Assembly (NCBI RefSeq): GCF_016864015.1
Contig: NZ_CP045067.1
Span: 2,738,001-2,802,000, forward strand
Reading direction: 5' to 3'
Length of the DNA stretch: 64,000 bases
Source of the DNA: Lacinutrix sp. WUR7
GTDB taxonomy: Bacteria; Bacteroidota; Bacteroidia; Flavobacteriales; Flavobacteriaceae
The notes beneath the pieces are model-generated. The model was not told where the DNA came from and made no database searches. It worked only from the letters and a program-made list of their open reading frames with translations. Shown here in pieces: positions 23,956-32,535 of the stretch. The translations under genes were made by a program, and so were the position numbers. Every line of letters starts with the position of its first letter. Positions within the stretch are counted from its first letter, which is position 1.

Positions 23956-25357
23956 TTTCAAAAGGATGGTAATCTACTTTGGTACTTAATTTATTAAAGT
24001 TATTGGTTTGAGGTTGTACATATCTTCCGTTTTCTAAAATATGCTGTAATGCTGCAGCAAGTAACGGTTCGTTTTCATTTCCTAAAATGCCATAATTATT
24101 TGGTGTTTCTTGTAATATAATGTCTGGAATTAGCCCTTCATTAGGAACACTAACATCTAATTTGTTTATCGTTTTTGCGACTAATGGTTGGAGTGCATAT
24201 GTATGTAACGGATTTACGCCATTTCGTTTAAAATTTGGAGAATCGTAAATAGTTATAGATGCTTGCGATTTCCCTCTAGTTTCAACCCCAATTTGAATAA
24301 CCTCTATTTGCGAGTAGGCTTTTAAGCTATTAATAACCATTTCACTAGCAGAAGCAGATGCATTGGTAGTTAGTATGTATACTTTTTGCAGATTCAGACT
24401 GTTTATACTGTTTCCGTCGAAAGAGTTTGTAAAACGATATTCGGTATTACTACTTTGTAAATCGTTGTTATATATTAATTTCGAAAAGATTTCTCCGTTA
24501 AATTGTCCGGTAATCATACTTCCTAAAAGTGCTGCAGTATTTACTGATCCACCAGGATTATAACGTAAATCTAAAACCAAGTTTTGCACATTATTACTTT
24601 GTAAAGTTGCAAAGGCATTATTAAGTTGGTTGTTAAAATCTGCAGTAAAACCATTGTACATTAAATAACCAACGTTTTGATTGTTCACTTCTAGTATTTC
24701 AGTTTTATATACAGGGTTTTCGGTAAAAGCTATTTTGCTTAAGGATACAGATTCTGAAGTTGCTTCAATAGTGTCATCACTATCGTCATTTGGTGTATTA
24801 TTGTCATTATAGGTTGCAATATTTAAGGTATAGCTATCTTGATTTAATAAGGAACTAATATTATTTTCGGTTAAATCGATACCATCGACAGCATTAAATA
24901 TTTGTCCGCGTTGCAGGTTTTGATCTTCCGCAGGACTATTATTTAAAACCAGTTTTATAATTCCAAAAACATTGGTAGTACTCCCAGGCTCAAAATAAAA
25001 ATCGAACTCTAAACCATTACTTTTTCTGGTACCACTAAAAGATTGTTCTAAAGCAATATAATCATTCGTGATCCAGCTAAATCTATCTATACTTTGTCTG
25101 TCATAAATTAAATTTTCAAATAAAGATTCCGGAGATTCAAAACCATTTAAATAATTGGAGTAATCGCTATCCGTTGAAAATCTATCATTTGCTAAATCGG
25201 GTTTGTTTTCTTTATATAAATAAGCATAGTTCATTCCTTTATAAACAAAGTCTTTAATATCTTTACCTGTAACAGGATTATCATCTAGGTCTTCAAAACA
25301 AGCAGTACATAAAGATGCTGCGAAGCATAGAAGTGCAATTCTTTTAATTATATTCAT
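23936..25357 (-). CDS. S41 family peptidase lipoprotein
   Basis: A 473-aa lipoprotein with lipobox CTAC (Cys about residue 20). A PDZ-like region (about 95-180) and the S41 core follow: NLVLDLRYNPGGSVNTAALLGSMI, then VYILTTNASASASEMVINSLK with nucleophilic Ser in SASEM, and RGKSQAS with the partner Lys. It resembles carboxyl-terminal processing proteases and probably acts at the envelope on protein tails. Acidic stretches such as NDDSDDT suggest ion binding, unproven. It ends inside the first codons of the DUF71 gene. Confidence 0.9.
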   Translation of the reverse strand: MNIIKRIALLCFAASLCTACFEDLDDNPVTGKDIKDFVYKGMNYAYLYKENKPDLANDRFSTDSDYSNYLNGFESPESLFENLIYDRQSIDRFSWITNDYIALEQSFSGTRKSNGLEFDFYFEPGSTTNVFGIIKLVLNNSPAEDQNLQRGQIFNAVDGIDLTENNISSLLNQDSYTLNIATYNDNNTPNDDSDDTIEATSESVSLSKIAFTENPVYKTEILEVNNQNVGYLMYNGFTADFNNQLNNAFATLQSNNVQNLVLDLRYNPGGSVNTAALLGSMITGQFNGEIFSKLIYNNDLQSSNTEYRFTNSFDGNSINSLNLQKVYILTTNASASASEMVINSLKAYSQIEVIQIGVETRGKSQASITIYDSPNFKRNGVNPLHTYALQPLVAKTINKLDVSVPNEGLIPDIILQETPNNYGILGNENEPLLAAALQHILENGRYVQPQTNNFNKLSTKVDYHPFENDMYIE

Positions 25358-25493
25358 AATGATAAGATTTCTTTTTTTCTTTTAAAAGTACTTATTTTAT
25401 CTGCAATTAAAAATAAATTGTAACAAAATATAGAGTAGTTCGTCGTAATAGAAACCGCCCTTACCAAGCAGTTTTATAACCAGAATCAAAATA

Positions 25494-26003
25494 ATGACAC
25501 AAACAGAGTTTTTACATATTGTAATGCCCTTTAAAGATAAGGTGTTTCGTTTAGCAAAACGTTTGTTGGTGTCTAGAGAAGAAGCCGAAGATGCAACACA
25601 AGAAGTGCTTTTAAAATTATGGAAAAATAAAACCAAGATACAAGAGTATAAAAACGTAGAAGCATTTTCTATGACCATGACGAAGAATTTTTGTTTGGAT
25701 AAGTTAAAATCGAAACAAGCACAAAATTTAAAGTTGGTACATAGTAACTATCAAGACAACAATACGTCTTTGCAAAAGCAATTAGAATTTAGTGATAGTG
25801 TGCATTGGGTTGCTAAAATAATGGAAGATTTACCAGAGCAACAAAAAATGGTAGTACAATTAAGAGATATTGAGCAATATGATTTTGACGAAATTGGCAA
25901 GATGCTTGATATGAATAATACAGCAGTGCGAGTAGCATTGTCTAGAGCAAGAAAAACAATAAGAGAAAAATTAACAAAAACACACAATTATGGTGTTAAA
26001 TAA
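25494..26003 (+). CDS. ECF-type RNA polymerase sigma factor
   Basis: A 169-aa sigma-70 family protein with regions 2 and 4 only. Region 2: VFRLAKRLLVSREEAEDATQEVLLKLW with helix ...NVEAFSMTMTKNFCLDKL. Region 4: MEDLPEQQKMVVQLRDIEQYDFDEIGKMLDMNNTAVRVALSRARKTIREKL, a clear HTH. It should direct transcription of its own operon. Its end overlaps the next gene by 14 nt. Confidence 0.93.
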   Translation: MTQTEFLHIVMPFKDKVFRLAKRLLVSREEAEDATQEVLLKLWKNKTKIQEYKNVEAFSMTMTKNFCLDKLKSKQAQNLKLVHSNYQDNNTSLQKQLEFSDSVHWVAKIMEDLPEQQKMVVQLRDIEQYDFDEIGKMLDMNNTAVRVALSRARKTIREKLTKTHNYGVK

Positions 26004-26427
26004 TATAGAACAATTACTAGAAAAGTACAATAATGGCGAAACATCGCTAAAAGAAGAGCAGCAGTTAAAAGACTATTTTGAACAAGAGACTGTAGCGCCA
26101 CATTTAGAAATGTATAAACCAATGTTTGCTTATTTTTCTATAAGCCAAGAAGAAAAGTTTACTAAAGACGTTCCATTAAAATCTAACAAAAACAATTTGT
26201 ATGCATGGATTTCTGTCGCAGCAGTAGCAGTTCTTATGTTAGGATTTTATTTTAAATCGCCTCTAACTTCCGCAGAAGATTTAGGTACTTATGAAGATCC
26301 TGAAATGGCATATCTTGAAGTAAAAAAATCTTTAGAAATGATTTCTACGCAATTCAATAAAGGAGCTTCAAGTATTAATTATCTAGCAGAAGTAGAAAAC
26401 ACAACAAGTCTAATTTTTAAAAAATAG
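25990..26427 (+). CDS. Single-TM protein, probable anti-sigma partner
   Basis: A 145-aa protein. The cytoplasmic N-terminal part (IEQLLEKYNNGETSLKEEQQLKDYF) recalls the first helices of bacteroidotal anti-sigma factors; one TM segment is at about 72-88 (AWISVAAVAVLMLGFYF); the short outside part is acidic. Overlap with the ECF gene makes an anti-sigma role the natural inference, but no zinc-binding motif is present. Confidence 0.7.
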   Translation: MVLNNIEQLLEKYNNGETSLKEEQQLKDYFEQETVAPHLEMYKPMFAYFSISQEEKFTKDVPLKSNKNNLYAWISVAAVAVLMLGFYFKSPLTSAEDLGTYEDPEMAYLEVKKSLEMISTQFNKGASSINYLAEVENTTSLIFKK

Positions 26428-26435
26428 AAAAAATG

Positions 26436-26525
26436 TACCGAGCCATCCATCTTATTTTAAAACAAATGAAATAGTGGAATAGGCGAACACCTTTTTACAA
26501 TTAATAACAAATAAATACTACAAAA
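26436..26525 (+). repeat. Leader element copy 1 of the ECF operon
   Basis: TACCGAGC at 26436, TGGAAT at about 26475 and AATAACAAATAA just before the start codon repeat the layout of the two leaders at 27121-27300. It is diverged, so it predates that tandem duplication. Confidence 0.45.
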
Positions 26526-27119
26526 ATGAACACACAAATAAATAATAAAATAAACAAAATGAAAAAGAATGTAATCTTAGTCGCAATGGCTTTATTAATG
26601 ATGCCTTTAACATCTATGGCACAAGATGTTTTTACAAAATATAGCGACAATGTAGATGTAACGTATGTAAACATTAAACCAAAAATGTTTCAAATGTTAG
26701 CAAAAATAGATATAGATACCGATGATCCAGAAGCAAATGAATACTTAGAAATGGTAAATAGTATTACTAGTTTAAAAACTATTATTACTGAAAAAGGTAG
26801 TATTTCTGCAGATTTATCTTCTTGGGTAAACTCTAAAGCAAGTAGCTTAGAAGAGTTAATGGAAGTTAAAGATGATGGAACAGTAATTAAATTCTATATC
26901 AAACAAGGAAAGGATGAAGATCATGTACAAGAGCTTTTAATTTTTGTAAACGGAATAAGCAAACACATGGAAGGTTCTAATGTTTCTGTAAACGGTGAGC
27001 AACGTAAATTTGAAACTGTCATTGTATCTTTAACAGGAGATATCGATTTAAAGCAAGTTTCTAAACTTACTAAGAAAATGAACATTCCTGGAGGAGAACA
27101 CTTAGAAGATAAAAAATAA
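26526..27119 (+). CDS. DUF4252 protein (first copy)
   Basis: A 197-aa exported protein; an internal ATG at 26559 (MKKNVILVAMALLMM) would give a normal signal peptide and is equally likely as start. The mature part (DVFTKYSDNVDVTYVNIKPKMFQMLAKI, LKTIITEKGSISADLSSWV) is the DUF4252 pattern. Function unknown; such proteins commonly follow an ECF sigma gene and its membrane partner in Flavobacteriaceae, as here. Confidence 0.8.
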   Translation: MNTQINNKINKMKKNVILVAMALLMMPLTSMAQDVFTKYSDNVDVTYVNIKPKMFQMLAKIDIDTDDPEANEYLEMVNSITSLKTIITEKGSISADLSSWVNSKASSLEELMEVKDDGTVIKFYIKQGKDEDHVQELLIFVNGISKHMEGSNVSVNGEQRKFETVIVSLTGDIDLKQVSKLTKKMNIPGGEHLEDKK

Positions 27120-27120
27120 A

Positions 27121-27300
27121 CTATGAAACTTCTATAACGAGCATTCGATACCTAATGGAATGACTATTAAAGAAGCAACATGTGACCAATAAAAAACAAA
27201 TAATATATACACATGAACCTTCCATACCGAGCATTCGATACCTAATGGAATGACTATTAAAGAAGCAACATGTGACCAATAAAAAACAAATAATATATAC
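27121..27300 (+). repeat. Tandem 90-bp duplication of a gene leader
   Basis: Copies 27121-27210 and 27211-27300 differ only in their first ~18 bases; the remaining ~70 bp are identical. Each copy runs from an ATGAA through CGAGCATTCG, a potential hairpin CATTC/GAATG, to the A-rich ribosome-binding region ATATATACACATGAA. The second copy places this region at the start of the lipoprotein gene at 27303. Short frames start at each internal ATG and stop after 4 and 10 codons. Confidence 0.9.
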
Positions 27301-27302
27301 AC

Positions 27303-27845
27303 ATGAAAACATCAATCAAAACAATATTGTTCAGCTTACTAATAGTTACTCTGTTAGTAAGTTGTAACAATAAAGAATCTTTACAAACGTACTTTGTAGA
27401 TAATCAAGAAACCGCAAGTTTTACAACTGTAGATATACCTACAAGTATTGTGGACTTTGAAAATGCAGATCTTTCTGAAGACGAAAAAGACGCATATAAC
27501 TCTATAAATAAGCTGAATTTTTTAGGCTTTAAATTAGACAGTACCAATCAAGAAACCTATACCATAGAAAAGGCTAAGATAGCTTCTATTTTAAAAGATG
27601 AAAGATATATTGAGCTAGGTGATTTTAATATGTTTGGTTCTAAAATATCTGTAAAATATATAGGAGATAATGATCTTGCTAATGAGTTTATAGTCTTTGG
27701 AAGTTCTAAAGAATATGGTTTTGGTGTTTTACGTGTTTTAGGAAACGATATGAGTCCGGCAAAACTAGTAAGACTTGCAGAATCTATGAATAAAGGAAAA
27801 GTAGATGACACACAATTAAAAGGGTTATTGGAGTTTTTTAAATAA
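27303..27845 (+). CDS. DUF4252 lipoprotein (second copy)
   Basis: A 180-aa lipoprotein: signal peptide with lipobox LVSC (Cys about residue 21). The body (SLQTYFVDNQETASFTTVDIPTSIVDF, LNFLGFKLDSTNQETY) fits DUF4252 and is paralogous in layout to the preceding gene. It is the last gene of the ECF operon and is closed by a strong terminator. Confidence 0.8.
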   Translation: MKTSIKTILFSLLIVTLLVSCNNKESLQTYFVDNQETASFTTVDIPTSIVDFENADLSEDEKDAYNSINKLNFLGFKLDSTNQETYTIEKAKIASILKDERYIELGDFNMFGSKISVKYIGDNDLANEFIVFGSSKEYGFGVLRVLGNDMSPAKLVRLAESMNKGKVDDTQLKGLLEFFK

Positions 27846-27867
27846 AAAAATAGTTCCTTAATTTTCA

Positions 27868-27904
27868 ATAGAAAAGGCTTACCTAAATGGTAAGCCTTTT
27901 CTAT
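27868..27904 (+). terminator. Terminator of the ECF operon
   Basis: Perfect 16-bp stem ATAGAAAAGGCTTACC / GGTAAGCCTTTTCTAT with loop TAAAT. The T run is part of the stem. Confidence 0.85.
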
Positions 27905-27921
27905 GTGTGAAATTTATTTTT

Positions 27922-28143
27922 TTAGATTTCTTCAGAAGGAGTTTCTTCCGCTTTTTTAATTTGTTCTAGTTCTTCGGCTTCCGGAATTCTTTTCGTCACA
28001 ATTAAATTGATAACAATAACAAGAAAGACTATAATAATGGGGCAAGCAATAAAAATATTATCTAAAATATCTAACATTCCAAAAAAGACAAAGGACACTA
28101 TTACTATTCCGCAAAGTAATATCGATTGATTGTCTGTTAGCAT
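27922..28143 (-). CDS. Small two-TM membrane protein
   Basis: A 73-aa protein with two hydrophobic segments (about 7-24 and 29-50) and an acidic tail (EAEELEQIKKAEETPSEEI). Unrecognised. It begins 9 nt after the purB stop on the same strand and is probably its last operon member. Confidence 0.65.
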   Translation of the reverse strand: MLTDNQSILLCGIVIVSFVFFGMLDILDNIFIACPIIIVFLVIVINLIVTKRIPEAEELEQIKKAEETPSEEI

Positions 28144-28152
28144 AAAATAAAT

Positions 28153-29496
28153 TTATATTCCTGTATAGTTACTAGGCGAAATTACTTTTAACTCTGCTTT
28201 AATTTCGTTAGATACTTCTAAGGTATCAATAAAATTTGAAATAGACTGTTTTGTAATCTTTTCATTCGTTCTTGTTAAACCTTTTAAAGCTTCGTACGGA
28301 TTAGGATACGCTTCTCTTCTTAATATGGTTTGTATGGCTTCTGCTACAACTGCCCAATTATTTTCTAGGTCTTCAGCAAATTTAGCTTCATTTAATAATA
28401 ATTTATTTAAACCCTTTATAGTACTTTTAAAAGCAATTAAAGTATGTCCAAAAGGTACACCAACATTACGTAAAACCGTACTATCTGTTAAATCACGTTG
28501 TAATCTAGATATTGGTAATTTGGCAGAAAGATGTTCAAAAATAGCATTTGCAATTCCTAAGTTTCCTTCCGAGTTTTCAAAATCAATAGGATTTACTTTA
28601 TGAGGCATTGCACTACTTCCAACTTCACCTGCTTTAATTTTTTGCTTAAAGTATTCCATGGAAACATAAGTCCAGATATCTCTATCTAAATCTATAATAA
28701 TGGTGTTTATGCGTTTTAAAGCGTCAAACAAAGCAGCCATGTGATCATAATGCTCAATCTGTGTGGTTGGAAAAGAATGTTGTAAGCCAAGTTTTTCTTG
28801 TACAAAAGTACTTCCAAAAGCTCTCCAATCTATATTTGGATATGCCACTTTGTGCGCATTGAAGTTTCCAGTTGCTCCACCAAATTTTGCTGCACTAGGT
28901 ACATCATTTAATAAATTAAACTGTTCTTCTAAACGCACTACAAATACTTCAATTTCTTTTCCTAATCGCGTAGGAGAAGCAGGTTGACCATGTGTTCTTG
29001 CTAGCATAGGTATATGTGCCCAATCTTTTGCTAGTTCTTTTAATCGGTTAAGCACTATAAAATATTCTGGTACATACACATCGTTCATAGCATCTTTAAT
29101 GCTTAACGGAATTGCAGTATTGTTGATGTCTTGAGAGGTTAGTCCAAAATGGATAAACTCTTTATATGCCTGTAAACCAAGCTTGTCAAATTTTTCTTTT
29201 ATAAAATATTCAACAGCTTTTACATCATGATTGGTAACTTTTTCAATGTCTTTAATTGCTAAAGCATCTGCTGTAGAAAAGTTGGTGTAAATTGCTCTTA
29301 AATCTTCGAAAACCGATTTGTTTACCGATTCTAATTGCGGTAATGGAATTTCGCAAAGTGCAATGAAATATTCAATTTCTACTAAAACGCGATATTTAAT
29401 AAGCGCTTCTTCAGAGAAGTATTTACCTAATTCATCTACCTTATTTCGGTATCTTCCATCAATTGGTGAAATGGCATTTAGTGTGTTTAAAGACAT
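28153..29496 (-). CDS. purB: Adenylosuccinate lyase
   Basis: Releases fumarate from SAICAR and from adenylosuccinate in purine synthesis. The 447-aa protein opens with LNAISPIDGRYRNKVDELG, has TSQDINNTA (substrate binding), ARTHGQPASPTRLGKE with the general-acid His, and the mobile signature loop GSSAMPHKVNPIDFENSEGN with the catalytic Ser. The N-terminus and length match the E. coli-type PurB subgroup. A -7 element lies 27 nt upstream. Confidence 0.97.
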   Translation of the reverse strand: MSLNTLNAISPIDGRYRNKVDELGKYFSEEALIKYRVLVEIEYFIALCEIPLPQLESVNKSVFEDLRAIYTNFSTADALAIKDIEKVTNHDVKAVEYFIKEKFDKLGLQAYKEFIHFGLTSQDINNTAIPLSIKDAMNDVYVPEYFIVLNRLKELAKDWAHIPMLARTHGQPASPTRLGKEIEVFVVRLEEQFNLLNDVPSAAKFGGATGNFNAHKVAYPNIDWRAFGSTFVQEKLGLQHSFPTTQIEHYDHMAALFDALKRINTIIIDLDRDIWTYVSMEYFKQKIKAGEVGSSAMPHKVNPIDFENSEGNLGIANAIFEHLSAKLPISRLQRDLTDSTVLRNVGVPFGHTLIAFKSTIKGLNKLLLNEAKFAEDLENNWAVVAEAIQTILRREAYPNPYEALKGLTRTNEKITKQSISNFIDTLEVSNEIKAELKVISPSNYTGI

Positions 29497-29522
29497 AGTG
29501 TGTGTTGTTTTTTAAGAAGTGG

Positions 29523-29530
29523 CAAAGATA
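29523..29530 (-). promoter_or_regulatory. -7 element of purB
   Basis: TATCTTTG on the minus strand; leader of about 20 nt. No TTG at -33. Confidence 0.45.
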
Positions 29531-29620
29531 GGTTTTTTAGCTGTTAAAAAGAATATTTTGAAGATACTAATATGAGTAACGTAGAAGTTGTTCTTTGAAT
29601 TTAGTAATAGAATATTAGAC

Positions 29621-29803
29621 GCTCTCCTCTTTTTTTTAAGAGGAGAATGCATTTAAATTCTCTTAAAAGGAATTTAAAGAAAGAGGAGTTAAAACTTGTG
29701 GTTTTTAATGCATTTGTGGATTTATAAAGTGCTTCGCCTTTTTCTACTAACCATCCGAGTTAGGCTAAAGCAAAACCCACCTTCCTTTAGCTAAAGGAAG
29801 GAA
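29621..29803. repeat. Palindromic dispersed element, copy 1
   Basis: A 183-bp unit with left hairpin CTCCTCTT/AAGAGGAG, a middle imperfect hairpin TTAAATTC..GAATTTAA, AAAGAGGAG, then TGCTTCGCC, and right hairpin CCTTCCTTTA/TAAAGGAAGG. The order is that of the units at 43.5-45.4 kb. No gene is visible in 29531-30186; this element and the next one fill most of it. Confidence 0.85.
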
Positions 29804-29919
29804 CCGGTAATAATTATATTTTTTACTACATCTGTAATTGTCTATTTAATTATAGTTTGGAGTATTAGAATGGAAAAAAAATATAGAGAATAAAACAGGT
29901 TAAAAGCTTGTCGTTTATT

Positions 29920-30105
29920 GCTCTCCTCTTTTTTAAAGAGGAGAATGAACTTAAATTCTCTTAAAAGGAATTTAAAGAAAGAGGAGTTAAAACTTGTGTT
30001 TTTTCTATTTGCATTTGCGGATTTAAAAAGTGCTTCGCCTTTTTCTACAAACCATCCGAGTTATGCTAAAGCAAAACCCACCTTCCTTTAGCTAAAGGAA
30101 GGAGC
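29920..30105. repeat. Palindromic dispersed element, copy 2
   Basis: Begins 299 bp after copy 1 in the same orientation and is closely similar to it throughout, ending AAAGGAAGGAGC. The 116-bp stretch between the copies is unrelated, so this is two insertions or an old tandem duplication. Confidence 0.85.
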
Positions 30106-30186
30106 AAATAGTAATTATGTTTTAGGTAAAGATTTTCCTTTTACCTTTTTTATAATCTGTTTTGCTCGTGCTTTAAATCCGGAGCT

Positions 30187-30696
30187 TTACATCTGGAAAT
30201 CACGCTCTAAAATAAGTACAAGTTCTGGGTGAATCCAATCATAATCCTTACCAAGCAGAAACAAACAATTCATAGCGTATGCTTTTGGCGCAATTTTTTC
30301 ATCGTTTATCATATAATCAAAACAGACTTCTATAATTTTTTCACGATGCCTCGGAAGTAATGCCGTTTTAATTATATTTTCGGTTCTAGAATAATACGCA
30401 TTTACTAAATACTCACAAACTTTTGCAACCGGTCTAACCGCAGAATCTTGATGTACTTTGTGCATGTTTTCGGTGAAATAATCGAGATACGGAATCGCTT
30501 CTTCCAGATTTTCTTTACACATAAACTCAAAAACCCAAGCAGCACGAGGGGAGATCTTATCGTCTACCGAAAATAAGATTTCTAATAGTTTCGGGATTAA
30601 ATTGGGATTATCCATCACCAAATTGGCATAATACAAACGTTTTTCTCGCGAGTGATTTACATAATTTAATTCTTGATAGAGTTGTGCTGTCGTCAA
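30187..30696 (-). CDS. HEAT-like helical protein, unknown function
   Basis: A 169-aa all-helical protein (NLIPKLLEILFSVDDKISPRAAWVFEFM, YSRTENIIKTALLPRHREKIIEVCFDYM, KIAPKAYAMNCLFLLGKDYDWIHPEL). Pairs of helices suggest HEAT-type repeats. Flavobacterial homologues are sometimes labelled adenylosuccinate lyase because they adjoin purB, but no lyase motif is present. It is separated from purB by the two palindromic elements. Confidence 0.65.
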   Translation of the reverse strand: MTTAQLYQELNYVNHSREKRLYYANLVMDNPNLIPKLLEILFSVDDKISPRAAWVFEFMCKENLEEAIPYLDYFTENMHKVHQDSAVRPVAKVCEYLVNAYYSRTENIIKTALLPRHREKIIEVCFDYMINDEKIAPKAYAMNCLFLLGKDYDWIHPELVLILERDFQM

Positions 30697-30749
30697 AAGA
30701 TTTAGTATTTTTAATGTCTAAAATTAATCAAAAAAAACAGATATAAATT

Positions 30750-31214
30750 ATGAAAAAGATTCTTTTACCTTTAGTTGTTTTATTTATAATTGCTCAGTTT
30801 TTAGGTCCAGCTAGAAATGAAGGAGAACTAACCTCTATTGCGGCTTTTGAAACAGAAACCAATCCGCCAGAAGATGTAAAGCTTATTTTGCAAACAAGCT
30901 GTTATGATTGTCATAGTGATGTAACCAACTATCCTTGGTATAATAAAATTACACCAGTAAATTATTGGTTAGCAAGTCATGTAAATGATGGAAAAAAACA
31001 TTTTAATGTATCTGGTTGGGAAGCGAATTCTGTTAAAAAGAAAGACCATAAGTTTGATGAACTTATCGAAATGGTAGAAGACAAAGAAATGCCTCTTGAT
31101 TCGTATACTTGGATACATACCGAAGCTAAACTTACAGACGCACAAAGAGCTTCTGTAATAGAATGGGCAAAAAATGTACGATTAAAATATAGCCTGGTTT
31201 CCAAACCAGAATAA
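30750..31214 (+). CDS. Heme-binding domain protein (c-type motif)
   Basis: A 154-aa protein with an N-terminal hydrophobic segment (MKKILLPLVVLFIIAQFLG) that exports or anchors it. Next come LQTSCYDCHSDVTNYPWYNKITPVNYWLASHVNDGKKHFN, with one CxxCH heme-c site about residue 51-55, and WIHTEAKLTDAQRASVIEWA. This layout is the Haem_bd (PF14376) type; a single covalent heme in the periplasm is expected. The redox partner is unknown. Confidence 0.85.
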   Translation: MKKILLPLVVLFIIAQFLGPARNEGELTSIAAFETETNPPEDVKLILQTSCYDCHSDVTNYPWYNKITPVNYWLASHVNDGKKHFNVSGWEANSVKKKDHKFDELIEMVEDKEMPLDSYTWIHTEAKLTDAQRASVIEWAKNVRLKYSLVSKPE

Positions 31215-31266
31215 CTAGTAAGCAGTGTTCCATCTTCATTTAGTAATCCGAAAAAAATAAACATTC

Positions 31267-32499
31267 GTGTCCAGAAACCTACTAATTATCGGATTTGTAT
31301 GGCCAGAGCCTAAAAGTTCTGCCGCAGGAAGTAGAATGATGCAAATTATTCAAGTCTTTCTAAATCAAAACTATCAGATAACCTTTGCAAGTCCTTGTGC
31401 AAAAAGTGATAATGCCTTCGACTTAACAACCATTGGGGTTTCGCAAGTTACCATCGAGTTAAATAATGCTAGTTTTGATACTTTCATTGACGAATTAAAA
31501 CCAGATGTTGTTTTATTTGATAGGTTTATGATGGAAGAACAATTTGGATGGCGAGTGGCTGAAAATTGTCCAAATGCATTACGAATTCTAGATACCGAAG
31601 ACCTTCATTTTTTAAGAAAAGGAAGACAGCAAGCCTTTAAAGAGAAACAGCCTTTTACAGACGACTACCTTTTTAACGATACCGCAAAACGCGAGATTGC
31701 AAGTATCTATAGATGTGATGTCACTTTGATTATTTCGGAAGCAGAAATGGAACTTTTAAAGCTTCGTTTTAAAGTAGATGCAGCTTTATTGCATTATTTA
31801 CCATTTATGCTAGATCCAATTTCTTCCGAAGCAATGCGTAAACTTCCAAAATTTGAAGAAAGAAAGCATTTCATAACCATTGGTAATTTTATACATGAAC
31901 CGAATTATAATTCCGTTTTATACTTAAAAAAAACGATTTGGCCCTTAATACGCAAACAATTACCTAAAGCAGAAATGCATGTTTACGGATCGTATGTAAG
32001 CCAGAAAGTAAATCAGTTACACAATGCAAAAGAAGGCTTTTTAATAAAAGGATTTACCGAAGATGCTAATCAAGTCATGCAAAATGCAAAAGTATGTTTG
32101 GCTGCCATTCGATTTGGTGCAGGTTTAAAAGGAAAACTTATAGAAGCCATGCAAAACGGAACACCTTGTGTTACCACAACTATTGGAGCAGAAGGTATGT
32201 TTGGTAATTTACAAGCCAACGGATTTGTTACAAATAATCCGCAAGAATTCACAGATAAAGCAGCCGAACTTTATACTAATGAAAACCTTTGGAAAGAAAA
32301 ACAACAAAACGGTTTTCAAGTAATTAATTTTCGTTTTGATAAAAGCAAAATAGAAAAAGGATTTGTAACCCTTCTTGATGAAACTATAAAACAACTAAAC
32401 AATCATAGGCAAAACAACTTTACCGGACAAATACTCATGCATCACACCTTACAAAGCACGAAGTTTATGAGTAAGTGGATAGAAGCGAAGAATAAATAA
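31267..32499 (+). CDS. Glycosyltransferase, GT-B fold
   Basis: A 410-aa protein with a GT4-like C-terminal half: YVSQKVNQLHNAKEGFLIKGFTEDANQVMQNAKVCLAAIRFGAGLKGKLIEAMQNGTPCVTT, where the G-x-K-x-K-x-E-A-M segment is the nucleotide-sugar site. The N-terminal half has FVWPEPKSSAAGSRMMQII, usual for acceptor-side domains. Start is GTG 31267; no ATG fits. It may act in surface glycan or glycolipid assembly; the acceptor is unknown. Confidence 0.82.
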   Translation: MSRNLLIIGFVWPEPKSSAAGSRMMQIIQVFLNQNYQITFASPCAKSDNAFDLTTIGVSQVTIELNNASFDTFIDELKPDVVLFDRFMMEEQFGWRVAENCPNALRILDTEDLHFLRKGRQQAFKEKQPFTDDYLFNDTAKREIASIYRCDVTLIISEAEMELLKLRFKVDAALLHYLPFMLDPISSEAMRKLPKFEERKHFITIGNFIHEPNYNSVLYLKKTIWPLIRKQLPKAEMHVYGSYVSQKVNQLHNAKEGFLIKGFTEDANQVMQNAKVCLAAIRFGAGLKGKLIEAMQNGTPCVTTTIGAEGMFGNLQANGFVTNNPQEFTDKAAELYTNENLWKEKQQNGFQVINFRFDKSKIEKGFVTLLDETIKQLNNHRQNNFTGQILMHHTLQSTKFMSKWIEAKNK

Positions 32500-32535
32500 G
32501 CTTAGTATTGTAAACCCAATTATTAGAATTTCTAA

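Noticed and set aside
30123-30151. Terminator in the spacer before 30187
   Set aside because: AGGTAAAG/CTTTTACCT with T's reads on the plus strand, where no gene ends nearby; its role is unclear.
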